A stretch of DNA of 64,000 nt, taken from contig NC_079505.1 in NCBI RefSeq assembly GCF_030052815.1, positions 18,066,822 through 18,130,821 on the forward strand, in the 5' to 3' direction. A model generated the notes under the pieces. That model ran no database searches. It was not told the origin of the DNA and saw only the letters and a list, made by a program, of their open reading frames with translations. This DNA comes from Hevea brasiliensis. Its lineage: Eukaryota; Streptophyta; Magnoliopsida; Malpighiales; Euphorbiaceae. Positions 48,652-60,328 of the stretch are shown here, piece by piece. The first letter of the stretch is position 1. The number at the start of each line of letters is the position of its first letter. Position numbers and translations under genes: made by a program.

Positions 48652-49088
48652 CTGTAGAATTTATAATTTAATCATAATTTAAAACAATTGAATAACTAAT
48701 TAATGAAAATAAGAAAATTTATTAAAATTAAATAAATTATGTTTTACAAATAAATTGCTACTTTACATAAATCAATCCATATATGTGTGTGAGCAATATA
48801 ACATGATATATTAACTAAAGTAATAATATTTATTATTTATTAATTGTACTGTAAAAATATCAAAAAAATAATAAGAAATTGAATATTAATACAAATTTCT
48901 CAATTATCATGATTATTTAAATGAAATTTTATTTTATTTTTATGAAAAAATATATGTATATTGTAAGATATATGATCATTAAATTAAAAATATTATTATT
49001 ATTTTTATTATTATTATTATATAGAAAAAGTAATATAATAATTTTCAAATAACAAATTTAATCACAAAAATATTGAGTTTTGGTAATC
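47937..49088. other. AT-rich spacer with partial repeat block R3
   Basis: About 48128-48445 is a diverged third copy of the R block (GTAAATGTTTTAAA.TTATTGTTA.TCCATATTTTATTTG). A TA run fills 48577-48651. Nothing coding is seen. The DNA continues beyond the Copia insertion at 59254, where 59960-60060 again resembles the R block (GTGCAGATAAAAATA, TTAATGTTGG). Confidence 0.6.
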
Positions 49089-49093
49089 AATTA

Positions 49094-50508
49094 TGTTGAC
49101 CCCGTGTAGCTCAAAATGAGCATTGATTTTGATGATAACAAAACTCAAAGAGAATCTATCTAACCTAACTTTAAAGTGATGTGTAGATTCTTTGTCTTAT
49201 TCCTAAAGTATCTTTGAAGTTGCATCTAAGGAGAAAGGATTCTCAAAGGCATTTCAAGACAAATCCAAAATGAGAAAAGAATAAGACTATGGAAGCCAAG
49301 ACTCAAAGAAAATGTATGAGAGGCATAGTGTTAGAGATTGAGTCTTAGGTCTTTTGTGAAAAGAATGGATGAAAATTTAGTCATATAGAGCTCAAAAATG
49401 AAATTTTATTTTCTGATTACTTTTTCTCATCATGACCTTGGACACTACTACTGAAACATTTTTTTAAGGTCTAAATCATTTTACATTGCAAGGTGAGACA
49501 TGCAGCTGTTGACTTAGTTTGCTAATGGGTTTGCTAAATTTTTAGTTTGCTAATGTGTTTGCTAAAAAAATTAGTTTACTAACCAGTTTACTGACTGCTA
49601 CCAAAACTTCATTAGTTTGCTAATTGATCAGAGCTGCTCAACTTCGCACAAAAGGACAAAATAACAGCCATTTTGTCTTGGGCAGTGTGTATAACGTTCC
49701 AAAAGGGTTTCAGACAGTCTAAAATGATTTGGGACTATAAATACACCTTCCTTACTTCATTTACATTTGATGAAAGCTTACATTTGAACTCCAATCTTGA
49801 TTTTTCATTTATTGCTTTCATTCAAGAGCTTTAAAGTCTTTGAGCTACTATTGGCAAATCAACTCATCTCTTCTTTATATATTGATTTGTATTGAGTAAG
49901 AGTGAGTGTTGAAACATTAAAGTGCATTTAAGAGAGGTTGTACAAGCACCTATTGAAGCTTGAGAGAGTAAGTGCTTGTGATAGCACTTGTGAAGGTTTC
50001 AAGCTACCTTGGTAAAAGCTTGGTGTTGAAAAGTTGTAAAGGGCTTTTGGTCTCTTGCCTTCAAAAGAGCAAATAGTGGAGAGAAGACTCAAAGAGGATT
50101 CTTTGAGAGAGTGGATGTAGGCTAGTTAAGCCGAACCACTATAAAAATCTTTGTGTTTGATATCTCTAACCTTGACCTCCTTACTTTTGTGCAATTTAAA
50201 TTTTGCTTGTTATACATGATATTGAATGTTGGTTGAATAGATTGAATTGATAAACTTGAGAATATATTGAGTGACATGAGAAATTAGTTGTATATTGTAT
50301 GATGCATGTTTTGTTAGATAGTGACATATACATTGATAGAGGCTTGAATTGCAACTTAGAAACTCATTGTTGAAACACATATCACTATCATTTTGTATAG
50401 AGAAGCATCTAGTTGAACAAAGCCACAATTTTTCATTAGTCTACAAGCAAGGGCCGAAAAATTGTTAAAGTCCAATTCACCCCCCTCTTGGACTATTTTG
50501 GGACAACA
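49094..50508 (+). repeat. 5' LTR of the Copia element
   Basis: 1415 bp, TG...CA, same length as the 3' LTR. It includes TATAAATACACC near 49736-49747, a probable core promoter. Internal short repeats built on TTAGTTTGCTAA (49515-49625) recur in the region after pol (54970-55085) and near 57300. Confidence 0.93.
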
Positions 50509-50511
50509 AAT

Positions 50512-50523
50512 TGGTATCAGAGC
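50512..50523 (+). promoter_or_regulatory. Primer-binding site
   Basis: TGGTATCAGAGC, complementary to initiator tRNA-Met, starts four bases after the 5' LTR end. Confidence 0.95.
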
Positions 50524-50567
50524 TTGTCTCTCTTGCTTAGGGTGTTACAACCTTAGAGTGATCCATA

Positions 50568-53500
50568 ATGGCTGGTTCATCTAGTAATACTGCCGGTATA
50601 CCCGCACCATTAGCTGAAGGCTACTCAATCACTAGACCACCACTCTTCAATGGCACTAATTATTCATTTTGGAAAGTGAGAATGAGAAATTTCATACAAT
50701 CTGTAGATATTGATGCATGGAGAATTATTAAAAATGGTCCACATGTTCCTCAAAAGAATGGTCCAGGAACTACAAAAGTTCCAAAACTTGAAGATGAATA
50801 TGATGACAATGATTGGAAGAAAATTTCTATAAATGCTAAAGCTATTAATATTTTGCATTGCTCACTTGACCTTAATGAATACAATCGTATTTCAGGATGT
50901 CAATCTGCTAAGGAAATTTGGGATAAGCTTAAAGTCACTTATGAAGGAACTGATGTCGTCAAAGAGTCCAAAGCAAACCTTCTTATTCGAGATTATGAGC
51001 TATTTGAAATGAAGCCAGGAGAATCAATTGTGGATATGAGTACAAGGTTTACTAATCTTGTAAATCTTCTCAAAGCACTTGGTAAAAGATTTGAGAAAGC
51101 TGAACTTGTGAAGAAAATTCTTAGATCACTTCCAAAATCTTGGGAAGCAAAGACTACAGTTATCCAAGATACCAAGGATTTTAAAACATTCACTTATGAT
51201 GAACTTATTGGATCTCTCATTGCACATGAGATGGTATACAAGAAAGATGAAGTTGAAAATGAGCAAAAGAAGAATAAAAACATTGCTCTCAAGTCAAATA
51301 AGGATGAAGATAAGAAGAAAGGAGTTGCATTCAAAGTTGACTCAAGTGACAACTCAAGTGCTTCTAGTGATGACGATGATGAAATGGTTATGCTTGCAAG
51401 AAAATTTAAAAGAGCTTTCAAGAAGGGAGGAAGCAAATATAAGAAATTCTTGAAAAAGTATACTCCCAAGGATAAACATTTCAGAGATTCAAAAGAAGAA
51501 ATTGTATGTTATGAGTGTAACAAACCTGGACATATCAAGCCCAAATGTCCATTACTCAAAAAGAAGAAAGGAAAAGAAGATAGGAGCAAGAAAGCTATGA
51601 AAGTAGTATGGAGCAACAGTGAAGAATCTTCAAATGATGAATCAAGTGACAAAAAGACTGCTCTTCTTTGTATGATGGCACTTGAAGAGAAAGTCGAGAG
51701 TTCACAAAAGGAAGAAGAAAGTGACAATGAGGTTTGTTTCAAAGGGATGAATGAAAGTGATAAATGGTATATAGATAGTGGTTGTTCAAAGCACATGATC
51801 GGTGAAAAGGACAAGTTTTCAGAAATTACAATGAAAGATGGAGGATATGTAAAATTTGGAGATAAAGGGAAAGGAAAAATAACTGGAAATGGCACAATTG
51901 GAACCAAACCTTGTATTGAAGATGTGTCGCTCGTTGAAGGATTGAAATACAACTTGCTAAGTGTCAGCCAACTTTGTGATAAAGGTTTTGAGGTAAAGTT
52001 TACTTCTTCCCTATGTACAATCAATAACTTAGAAAATGACACATTGTTCATTGCCAATAGATCCAATAATGTTTACTTGCTTGACATGAATAATTTTGAA
52101 ACTAGTCATGGTACATGTCTAGTATCTCTTGATAACTCTAGTTATTTGTGGCATAGAAGACTGGGTCATGCAAGCATGCATACACTCTCAAAATTGTCTA
52201 AGAAAGAACTTGTTAATGGTCTTCCTAAGATTAATTATGAAAATGAATTTCAATGTAGAGCATGTGCACTAGGAAAGCATACTAGAGCATCTTTTAAATC
52301 TAAAAATATTGTGTCTACCACTAGGCCATTAGAATTGCTTCATCTTGATTTATTTGGACCCGTAACTCCTACTAGTCTTGGTGGGAAGTCATATGCTTTA
52401 GTTATTATTGATGACTATTCAAGATATACATGGACATTTTTCCTTACTCAAAAAGATAAAACTTTTGAAAAATTCACCTCTTTTAGTAAAATGGTTCAAA
52501 ATGAAAAAGGCTTTTGCATCTCATCTATAAGAAGTGACCATGGAACTGAATTTGAAAATCATTCATTTGAGCAATATTGTGATAAATATGGAATCAACCA
52601 TAATTTTTCAGCTCTTAGAACACCACAACAAAATGGGATAGTAGAAAGGAAAAATAGGACTTTGCAAGAAATGACTAGAACTATGTTGAGTGAAAACAAT
52701 TTGCCAAAGTACTTTTGGGCTGAAGCTGTTAATACATCTTGCTATGTGTTGAATAGAGTTTTGATTAGACCAATTTTGAAAAAGACCCCCTATGAGCTGT
52801 GGAGAGGAAGAAAACCAAATATCTCATACTTTAAAGCATTTGGTTGTAAGTGCTATATTTTAAATAACAAGAAGGATAACTTAAAGAAATTTGATACTAA
52901 ATCCGATGAAGGAATCTTTCTTGGGTATTCAACAAAGAGTAAAGCCTATAGAGTGTTCAATAGAAGAACTTTGGTTATTGAGGAAACTATTCATGTTTTG
53001 TTTGATAAGACTAACCCTTCTATCAGAAGGAAAAATGTTTGTGATGATAATAATGAGCAGGTTTTTGGAAAAGAAAATATAATATTAAGTCAAGAAATGG
53101 AACAAATTGATGACAAAGATGAAGAAACTCAAGGAGAAACTACAATAGATGTCCATGATGCCAATGAAGATCAAATCAATGAAGAAATGCCAAATTTGGA
53201 AGAATTACAAGTAAATGAGCCTCAACATGAAGATTTACCTAAAGAATGGAGATTCCATAGAAATCATCCTCAATAAGACATTATTGATGATCCATCTCAG
53301 AGGATGATGACTAGAGCACAATTGAGAAGATATTTTGGTAATGTTGCTTTTATTTCACAAATTGAACCTAAATGTTTTGAAGATGCTCAAAATGATGAAA
53401 GTTGGATTCTTGCCATGCAAGAAGAACTAAATCAATTTGAGAGAAATAAAGTTTGGAATTTAGTGCCTAAACCAAAGAATCATTCGATTATTGGTACTAA

Positions 53501-54905
53501 ATGGGTTTTTAGAAACAAAATGAATGAAAAAGGCAATGTTGTTAGGAACAAAGCTAGACTAGTGGCTCAAGGCTACAACCAAGAGGAAGGGATTGATTTT
53601 GATGAAACCTTTGCTCCGGTTGCAAGAATTGAAGCTATTAGAATGTTGTGTGCCTTTGCATGTTACAAGGATTTTATGCTTTATCAAATGGATGTCAAGA
53701 GTGCATTTTTAAATGGTTATATTGATGAGGAAGTGTATGTTGCACAACCTCCAGGCTTTGAAAATCATGAGCATCCAAATCATATTTATAAACTAACTAA
53801 AGCTTTATATGGTTTAAAATAAGCTCCTAGAGCATGGTATGAAAGGCTTAGTAAATTCCTTTTACAAAATGATTTTCAAAGAGGCAAAGTGGATGCAACA
53901 CTTTTTGTTAAGAAGCATCATAATGATATGCTCATTGTGCAAATTTATGTTGATGATATAATTTTTGGTGCTACTAACGAATCTCTTTGCAAGAAATTTT
54001 CTAAGATTATGCAGAATGAATTTGAAATGAGCATGATGGGTGAGCTCACATTCTTCCTTGGACTTCAAATTAAGCAAATGAAAGATGGCATCTTCATAAA
54101 TCAATCAAAGTACATCAAAGATATGCTAAAGAAATTTAAGATGGAAGATTTGAAGAGCATGGGCACTCCTATGAGTTCAACAATTAAAATGGACAGTGAT
54201 GAAAAAGGCAAAGAAGTAGATACCAAACTTTATAGAGGTATGATTGGCTCTCTTTTGTACCTTACTGCATCTAGACCAGACATACACTTTAGTGTTTGCT
54301 TGTGTGCAAGATTTCAATCATGTCCAAAAGAATCCCATCTAAGTGCAGTTAAAAGGATCTTTAGATATCTCATTGGCACATACTCAATTGGCTTATGGTA
54401 TCCAAAATGTGAATCATTTAATCTTGTTGGTTATAGTGATTCTGATTTTGCTGAAAGTAGACTGGATAGAAAAAGTAATTCAGGTACTTGTCAATTTCTT
54501 GGTCTTGCACTAGTTTCTTGGCACAGTAAGAAACAAACTTCAGTAGCTTTATCTACAGCTGAGGCAGAATATATAGCTGGTGGTACTTGTGTTGCTCAAA
54601 TCTTATGGATGAAACAACAATTGGAAGATTTTGGTTTAGATTTTGGTTTAAAATATAATCTTGTTCCAATTAGGTGTGACAACACAAGTGCCATAAACTT
54701 GATCAAAAATCCAGTCCAACATTCAAGAACAAAAAATATTGAGATCAGACATCATTTTATTAGAGATCATGTTCAAAATGGAAATATCAAAATAGAGTTT
54801 GTTGCCTCTCAAAATCAAATTGCTGACATTTTTACAAAACCTCTTAATGAAGAAACCTTTTGTAGAATTAGAAGGGAAATTGGTATGTGTGAACCACTTG
54901 CTTGA
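50568..54905 (+). pseudogene. Copia gag-pol polyprotein with two in-frame stops
   Basis: One frame runs from ATG 50568 to TGA 54905, interrupted only by TAA at 53274-53276 and TAA at 53820-53822. Order: gag with a CCHC zinc knuckle (CYECNKPGHIKPKC, residues ~314-327), aspartic protease (DSG, ~403), integrase HHCC zinc domain (~525-570) and its D,D,E core (LDLFGP ~591, DHGTEF ~657, ERKN ~692). Reverse transcriptase follows ([18 protein letters not shown] near 53946), then RNase H (YSDSDFAES, STAEAEYIA). Domain order integrase before reverse transcriptase defines Copia. Both stops lie before the catalytic reverse transcriptase residues, so this copy cannot make a complete enzyme set. It might still be mobilised by a relative, because its cis sites are intact. 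Confidence 0.93.
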
Positions 54906-55499
54906 AGTCTAACTCATAATAATTTCATGTTTTTACATTTTGTTTAATGTGTGTGTGATCTGCTGTAATATAAGTTTGCTAAGAAATCTTTAAAGAATAT
55001 TAGCTAACTTGTTTGTGTACTAGTAAAATTAGTTTACTAAGTTGTATGCTAATATTGCTTGACTAAAATTAGTTTGCTATATCGTGTACTGTTCAAATCT
55101 CAAACCAAAAGGTGATTGTGCTTGAAATTCTCTGCGTGTTCGGTAATGCATTTATCTTTTCACATTTGATATCACATTCTCAGTGCTGTGTCAGACATGT
55201 AGAAATATTTATTTATGCATATAGAGATAGATAGACTTGTTTGAAATAAAAAAAAAAAAAGAAAACAGGTTCAGAGAAAGTACACTGAAAAAGAAAAGCG
55301 CGGGAATCAAGAGAACTTAAAAACCTCTGCCACACGAAACCGTCACCCACTCTCTCCTCTGCTTCGGTTCACGACACTACCAAAACAAACCCATTCTCTC
55401 TTTCCGGCAAAATATACCCTAACCCATCAAATATCTTGACTCTCCTTTCCTCTTCCACTCTTCAGTCACTGAAAAGCCATTATCAGATTTCATTTTTTT
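54906..55499 (+). other. Spacer between pol and the env-like ORF
   Basis: About 600 bp, non-coding, with further TTAGTTTGCTA motifs and a poly-A tract at 55248-55260. It could act as leader or splice-acceptor region for expression of the second ORF. No specific acceptor is assigned. Confidence 0.45.
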
Positions 55500-57181
55500 A
55501 TGGCTCGCGCTAAACGAAAGTCCTCTGTTGCTGCGGCTGCTTCGTCTTCCTCCTTAGCCTCCGACGATGTCCCTGTCGCCACATTGCGAAAGAAATTGAA
55601 AGGGAAGAAAAACTTACCTGCATCGAAACCAGCTAATGAGTCTTTCGACCAATCCAAGGCTGTTGAACCCACTGCATCGGCACCAGAAAAGAAAAAGAAG
55701 CGACAAATGGGAGGGATTGGTACCCAACGCAAAAATGGGGCTGCCCAATATTCGGGCTCAGTGGATAAAGCACTGTTAGATTGCAAATTTATCAAATGGG
55801 AGTACTTTAATCAGGTAAACTTTCAATTTAAAGAGCTTTTTGAGTTTCAAGGATGGTTGGATGTTTGTGAATGTACAAATGAGTATTACCCTAGGCTTGT
55901 TCAAGATTTCTATAGGACTTTACGAACTGTTGATGATGAGGACAAATTGACAATGTATATGGTGTCTCTGTTGAAATGATAGCTACTGCTTTAAACTTGC
56001 CAAATGATGGAAATAAAATTTCCACACATAAGGATGTTGCTAGGGTGACAGGATTTAATTTGGTTGAGTTTGAAAACGAAGTGTTTCCTGTTAACACTGC
56101 CACAAATGAAAACTCCACAAGCACAAAAGCCCTTCAACACATCAAAATCATTCACAGTATGGTGAACTATATTTTCTGTCCTAAATCTGGTAGCTATGGT
56201 TATCTGAGTCACCTGGACATGTGTATTATGTGGCACATTGTTAACAAAGTAAGGATGAATTTGGCTTACTTGATTTTCAAGAACATGTGCAAAGCTTATG
56301 GGATTGGAAAACTGCCTTATGCACATCTTTTGACTGCTGTGTTTAAAGAGCTGAATGTGAATGTCTCTAAGGAAAGCTGTAGGACTGATTTGATTGTGCT
56401 CAGAGAAATTCACTCTGACACTGATGGGAGAAAGAAAAGGTTTGAAAAGGGTGGTTCTTCCTCTGCTAAGGTTGGTTCTGAATCTGCTAGTGAATTTTTT
56501 AGTGAGATTCAAGGGCTAAAAGCTACTGTTAATGAACAATTTAGTTCAACCCATCAGTCCATTGACATTCTGAGAAAATATGTGGATGTGATTGACTACA
56601 AAGTGAGTCACCTACTCACTCAAAATGAGGAATTGAAGAGGCTGATTATGGATCTTCAGCAGGCCAAGGAAACTGGTGTTCCAACTAAGGTTGAGGTTGT
56701 TACTCAAGTCTCTGTTGATAAGGGTGAAAGTAATAAGGTTGGTGAGTCTCCAGTTGCTGTGGCACATGAAAATGACCAAGTAGCTGAACCTGAGCTTGAA
56801 CCTGCAGTAGAAGCCCCTGCTGAGCGTGATAGTGACCAGGTCATTGAACCTGAAATTGGTTCTGCCACTGGTATACCTACTGAGCATGATGGTGAAAAGG
56901 TTGTAGAACCTGAAGGTGAGCTTCCTGTTGAACCTCCAAATGCACCACCTGTTGAAACTGCTGCTGCCCCTACGCAGCACCAGGAAACCTCTTTAAAAGA
57001 TCACCAAGCTAGTGCTCCAACTCAGCTATCTGCAGTTGCTGCCCCTGCAGCCAAGAAAGGGAGAAAAAGGACTAAATCCAGCATGTCAAATCCATACCAG
57101 ACCCTAGCTGCTGCTCTTCAACCACCATCTGATGAAGATGAGCCACAGAAGGGTGATCAAGTGGCTGACCAAGGATCTTAG
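55500..57181 (+). pseudogene. Env-like second ORF of the Sirevirus element, frameshifted
   Basis: The first frame (ATG 55500 to TGA 55977) encodes a Lys/Ala/Ser-rich N-terminus followed by a segment (EYYPRLVQDFYRTL) like the plant retroelement env-like domain. A second frame opens at ATG 55976, overlapping that TGA, and runs 401 codons to TAG 57179. It carries more of the domain (LPNDG, GYLSHLDMCIMWHIV), a heptad-like stretch near residues 180-235, and a Glu/Pro/Val-rich tail with repeated EPE.E motifs. After the TAG a further 24 codons rich in Lys/Arg stay open to 57256. A single ancestral ORF with a frameshift is the simplest reading. No signal peptide or transmembrane helix is evident, so an envelope role is by position only. 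Confidence 0.75.
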
Positions 57182-57424
57182 CCACCTGTTGTCAAAATCA
57201 CCAGGAAGAAGTTGGTGCCTTCCAAATCCACTCGAAGGAGCAAAAGACTTAAATGATTCCTATCTAATCTGGATTTTTAGTTTCCTATTTGCATATTTAG
57301 TTTACTAGTGCATTTGCTCTTTGTTGGTTTTAGTTTACTACTGTTCACCTTACTGCATTTAAATTTGGGTTAACATGATTCTTTTTGAGTTCTTTTCTCC
57401 TGTTTCCTTTTTGATTGATGATAA

Positions 57425-57838
57425 AAAGGGGGAGAATAGAATGTGTTGATACAAATAGGATGGATATGATGGATATGAACATGTGAATATGTGTGTGAAT
57501 ATGTGTTTATAGAATGGATATGAAATGTTGATACTTGTGTTGATGGATATGTGATATGAAATGTTGATACTTGTGTTGATGGATATGTGTTTATACTTGT
57601 GTTTATACTTGTGACAAATGAAAATGCTTTTTGAGAATATTGTGAACATGCTTTATAGCATAAGCTCAGGGGGAGCTTCTGTACAGAAAATAGATTTCTT
57701 GGAAATTATGTGCATATATTTAGGGGGAGCATTTTCGGCATACTATACTTGGATTTACGTACTCACATAAACTTTCACACACTTTCATTTTTTATTGTTG
57801 ATTCAATTGAGTTTTGTCATCATCAAAAAGGGGGAGAT
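57425..57838 (+). promoter_or_regulatory. Multiple polypurine tracts before the 3' LTR
   Basis: AAAAAGGGGGAGAA near 57424, CAGGGGGAGC near 57668, TAGGGGGAGC near 57721 and AAAAAGGGGGAGA at 57825-57837. The last abuts the 3' LTR and should prime plus-strand synthesis. Repeated upstream copies are a described Sirevirus trait. GATATG/TGTTGATAC-rich short repeats fill 57455-57615. Confidence 0.85.
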
Positions 57839-59253
57839 TGTTGACCCCGTATAGCTCAAAATGAGGATTGATTTTGATGATAACAAAACTCAAAGAGAAT
57901 CTATCTAACCTAACTTTAAAGTGATGTATAGATTCTTTGTCTTATTCCTAAAGTATCTTTGAAGTTGCATCTAAGGAGAAAGGATACTCAAAGGCATTTA
58001 AAGACAAATCCAAAATAAGAAAAGAATAAGACTATGGAAGCCAAGACTCAAAGAAAAGGTATGAGAGGCATAGTGTTAGAAATTGAGTCTTAGGTCTTTT
58101 GTGAAAAGAATGGATGAAAATTTAGTCATATAGAGCTCAAAAATGAAATTTTATTTTCTGATTACTTTTTCTCATCATGACCTTGGACACTACTACTGAA
58201 ACATTTTTTTAAGGTCTAAATCATTTTACATTGCAAGTTGAGATATCAGCTGTTTACTTAGTTTGCTAACTGGTTTGCTAAAATTTTTAGTTTGCTAATG
58301 TGTTTGCTAAAAACATTAGTTTACTAACCAATTTACCGACTGCTACCAAAACTTCATTAGTTTGCTAATTGATCAGAGCTGCTCAACTTCGCACAAAAGG
58401 ACAAAATAACGGCCATTTTGTCTTGGGCAGTGTGTATAACGTTCCAAAAGGGTTTCAAACGGTCTAAAATGATTTGGGACTATAAATACACCTTCCTTAC
58501 TTCATTTACATTTGATGAAAGCTTACATTTGAACTCCAATCTTGATTTTTCATTTATTGCTTTCATTCAAGAGCTTTAAAGTCTTTGAGCTACCATTGGC
58601 AAATCAACTCATCTCTTCTTTATAGATTGATTTGTATTGAGTAAAAGTGAGTGTTGAAACATTAAATTGCATTTAAGAGAGGTTGTACAAGCACCTATTG
58701 AAGCTTGAGAGAGTAAGTTCTTGTGATAGCACTTGTGAATGTTTCAAGCTACCTTGGTAAAAGCTTGGTGTTGAAAAGTTGTAAAGGGCTTTTGGTCTCT
58801 TGCCTTCAAAAGAGCAAATAGTGGAGAGAAGACTCAAAGAGGGTTCTTTGAGAGAGTGGATGTAGGCTAGTTAAGCCGAACCACTATAAAAATCTTTGTG
58901 TTTGATATCTCTAACCTTGACCTCCTTACTTTTGTGCAATTTAAATTTTGCTTGTTATACATGATATTGAATGTTGGTTGAATAGATTGAATTGATAAAC
59001 TTGAGAATATATTGAGTGACATGAGAAATTAGTTGTATATTGTATGATGCATGTTTTGTTAGATAGTGACATATACATTGATAGAGGCTTGAATTGCAAC
59101 TTAGGAACTCATTGTGGAAACACATATCACTATCATTTTGTATAGAGAAGCATCTAGTTGAACAAAGCCACAATTTTTCATTAGGCTACAAGCAAGGGCC
59201 GAAAAATTGTTAAAGTCCAATTCACCCCCCTCTTGGACTATTTTGGGACAACA
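57839..59253 (+). repeat. 3' LTR of the Copia element
   Basis: 1415 bp, matching the 5' LTR with scattered substitutions (for example GTGTAGCTC versus GTATAGCTC at the start) and small indels. It ends GGGACAACA before the AATTA target duplication. Confidence 0.93.
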
Positions 59254-60308
59254 AATTATTTTAAAAAATCATTTAAATTATAAAAATTAAAAAAATAATG
59301 GTTATAATAATAATGCATAAAAAAATAAAAAGATGGTTAAATTTAATATAAATAATTAATAATTTGTTAATTAATTAATAATTAATAAAATAAAATAAAC
59401 TCTTTATCGAGAATACTATGTAGTAACATTATAAAAAATAATGTTGTGTTAATATTTTGAAAAATTCTGTCAGCTTTATATATATAAATTGATAGATAGA
59501 TTACAAAACGTTACATCATGATAGTAGAAAAAGAGAGATGAAAGCTATATATATCTCACAAATTAAAATGCACATGCAGGTGAGGAGCTAGGCACATGTA
59601 ATTAATCAAACTTAGCATTCAATTGATTGCTCATTGTTGGAACCAATATGATTAATGATTTTTAATTAGTTTTATTGGCCCTTTCAAAATTAATAAATAA
59701 TATTTTACATGTTGTGCACTACTATATTATAAGTCTTGGCCTTCATGCATTTTTAAAAATATTTTAATAGGTATAATAAAATTTAATCTTTTATTAATTA
59801 ATCTCTTAAAATCTTTACTAGTCTCTTTAAGTATTTATAAAAAAATCTTTAATTGGTGTTGTAAGTTTTTACTTTTTTGTTAATTGGCCCTCTTATATTT
59901 TCTATTAGTCTCTAATAATTTATAATATATATATTATTATTTAAATTCAAATAATAAATTAATGTTGTATTTATGAGAAGATAATAGTATTTTTAGTGCA
60001 GATAAAAATAGTTTTCTAAATGGTATAACTTAATGTTGGCTAGAGGGACTATTCCCTTTCTTTTTATTTTTTATTTTTTATAATTTATAATTAAAACATA
60101 TAATGTTATCTAAAATTGTAAATTTGACCCTTCAAATAAAACTAAAATCACTAATTTTAACCTTTCTATTAATTTAGATATAACTTTATAAATTTGACCC
60201 TTCAAATAAAACTAAAATCACTAATTTTAACCTTTCTATTAATTTAGATGTAACTTTATCATAAGTTAAAATTTCTATAAATTTCTTTTGAAATTATTTT
60301 TTAATTAA
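59254..60308. other. AT-rich spacer
   Basis: Continuation of the pre-insertion DNA. No gene is seen. About 59960-60060 resembles part of the R block (near 30200-30290). It contains the two-unit tandem repeat at 60120-60259. Confidence 0.5.
60120..60259. repeat. Two-copy 70-bp tandem repeat
   Basis: The unit AAATTTGACCCTTCAAATAA... recurs with a 70-bp period. The two copies (60120-60189 and 60190-60259) differ by about two bases. It is a young local duplication. Confidence 0.9.
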
Positions 60309-60328
60309 TAAAGAAAATTAAAAAGCTA

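Larger units (their letters stand above)
49094..59253 (+). mobile_element. Sirevirus-like Copia retrotransposon, full length
   Basis: This 10,160-bp element is flanked by AATTA (49089-49093 and 59254-59258). Two LTRs of 1415 bp each surround gag-pol and a second, env-like ORF. LTRs begin TGTTGACCCC and end GGGACAACA. By eye they differ at roughly 30 sites (~2%), so the insertion is fairly recent. The env-like ORF and several GGGGGAG purine tracts before the 3' LTR are Sirevirus (Copia/SIRE) features. In-frame stops show this copy is not autonomous. Confidence 0.95.

Noticed and set aside
51194..52066. Long minus-strand open frames inside Copia gag
   Set aside because: They are shadows of the gag-pol frame. 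Ser/Leu/Phe-rich composition mirrors the Lys/Glu-rich sense codons.
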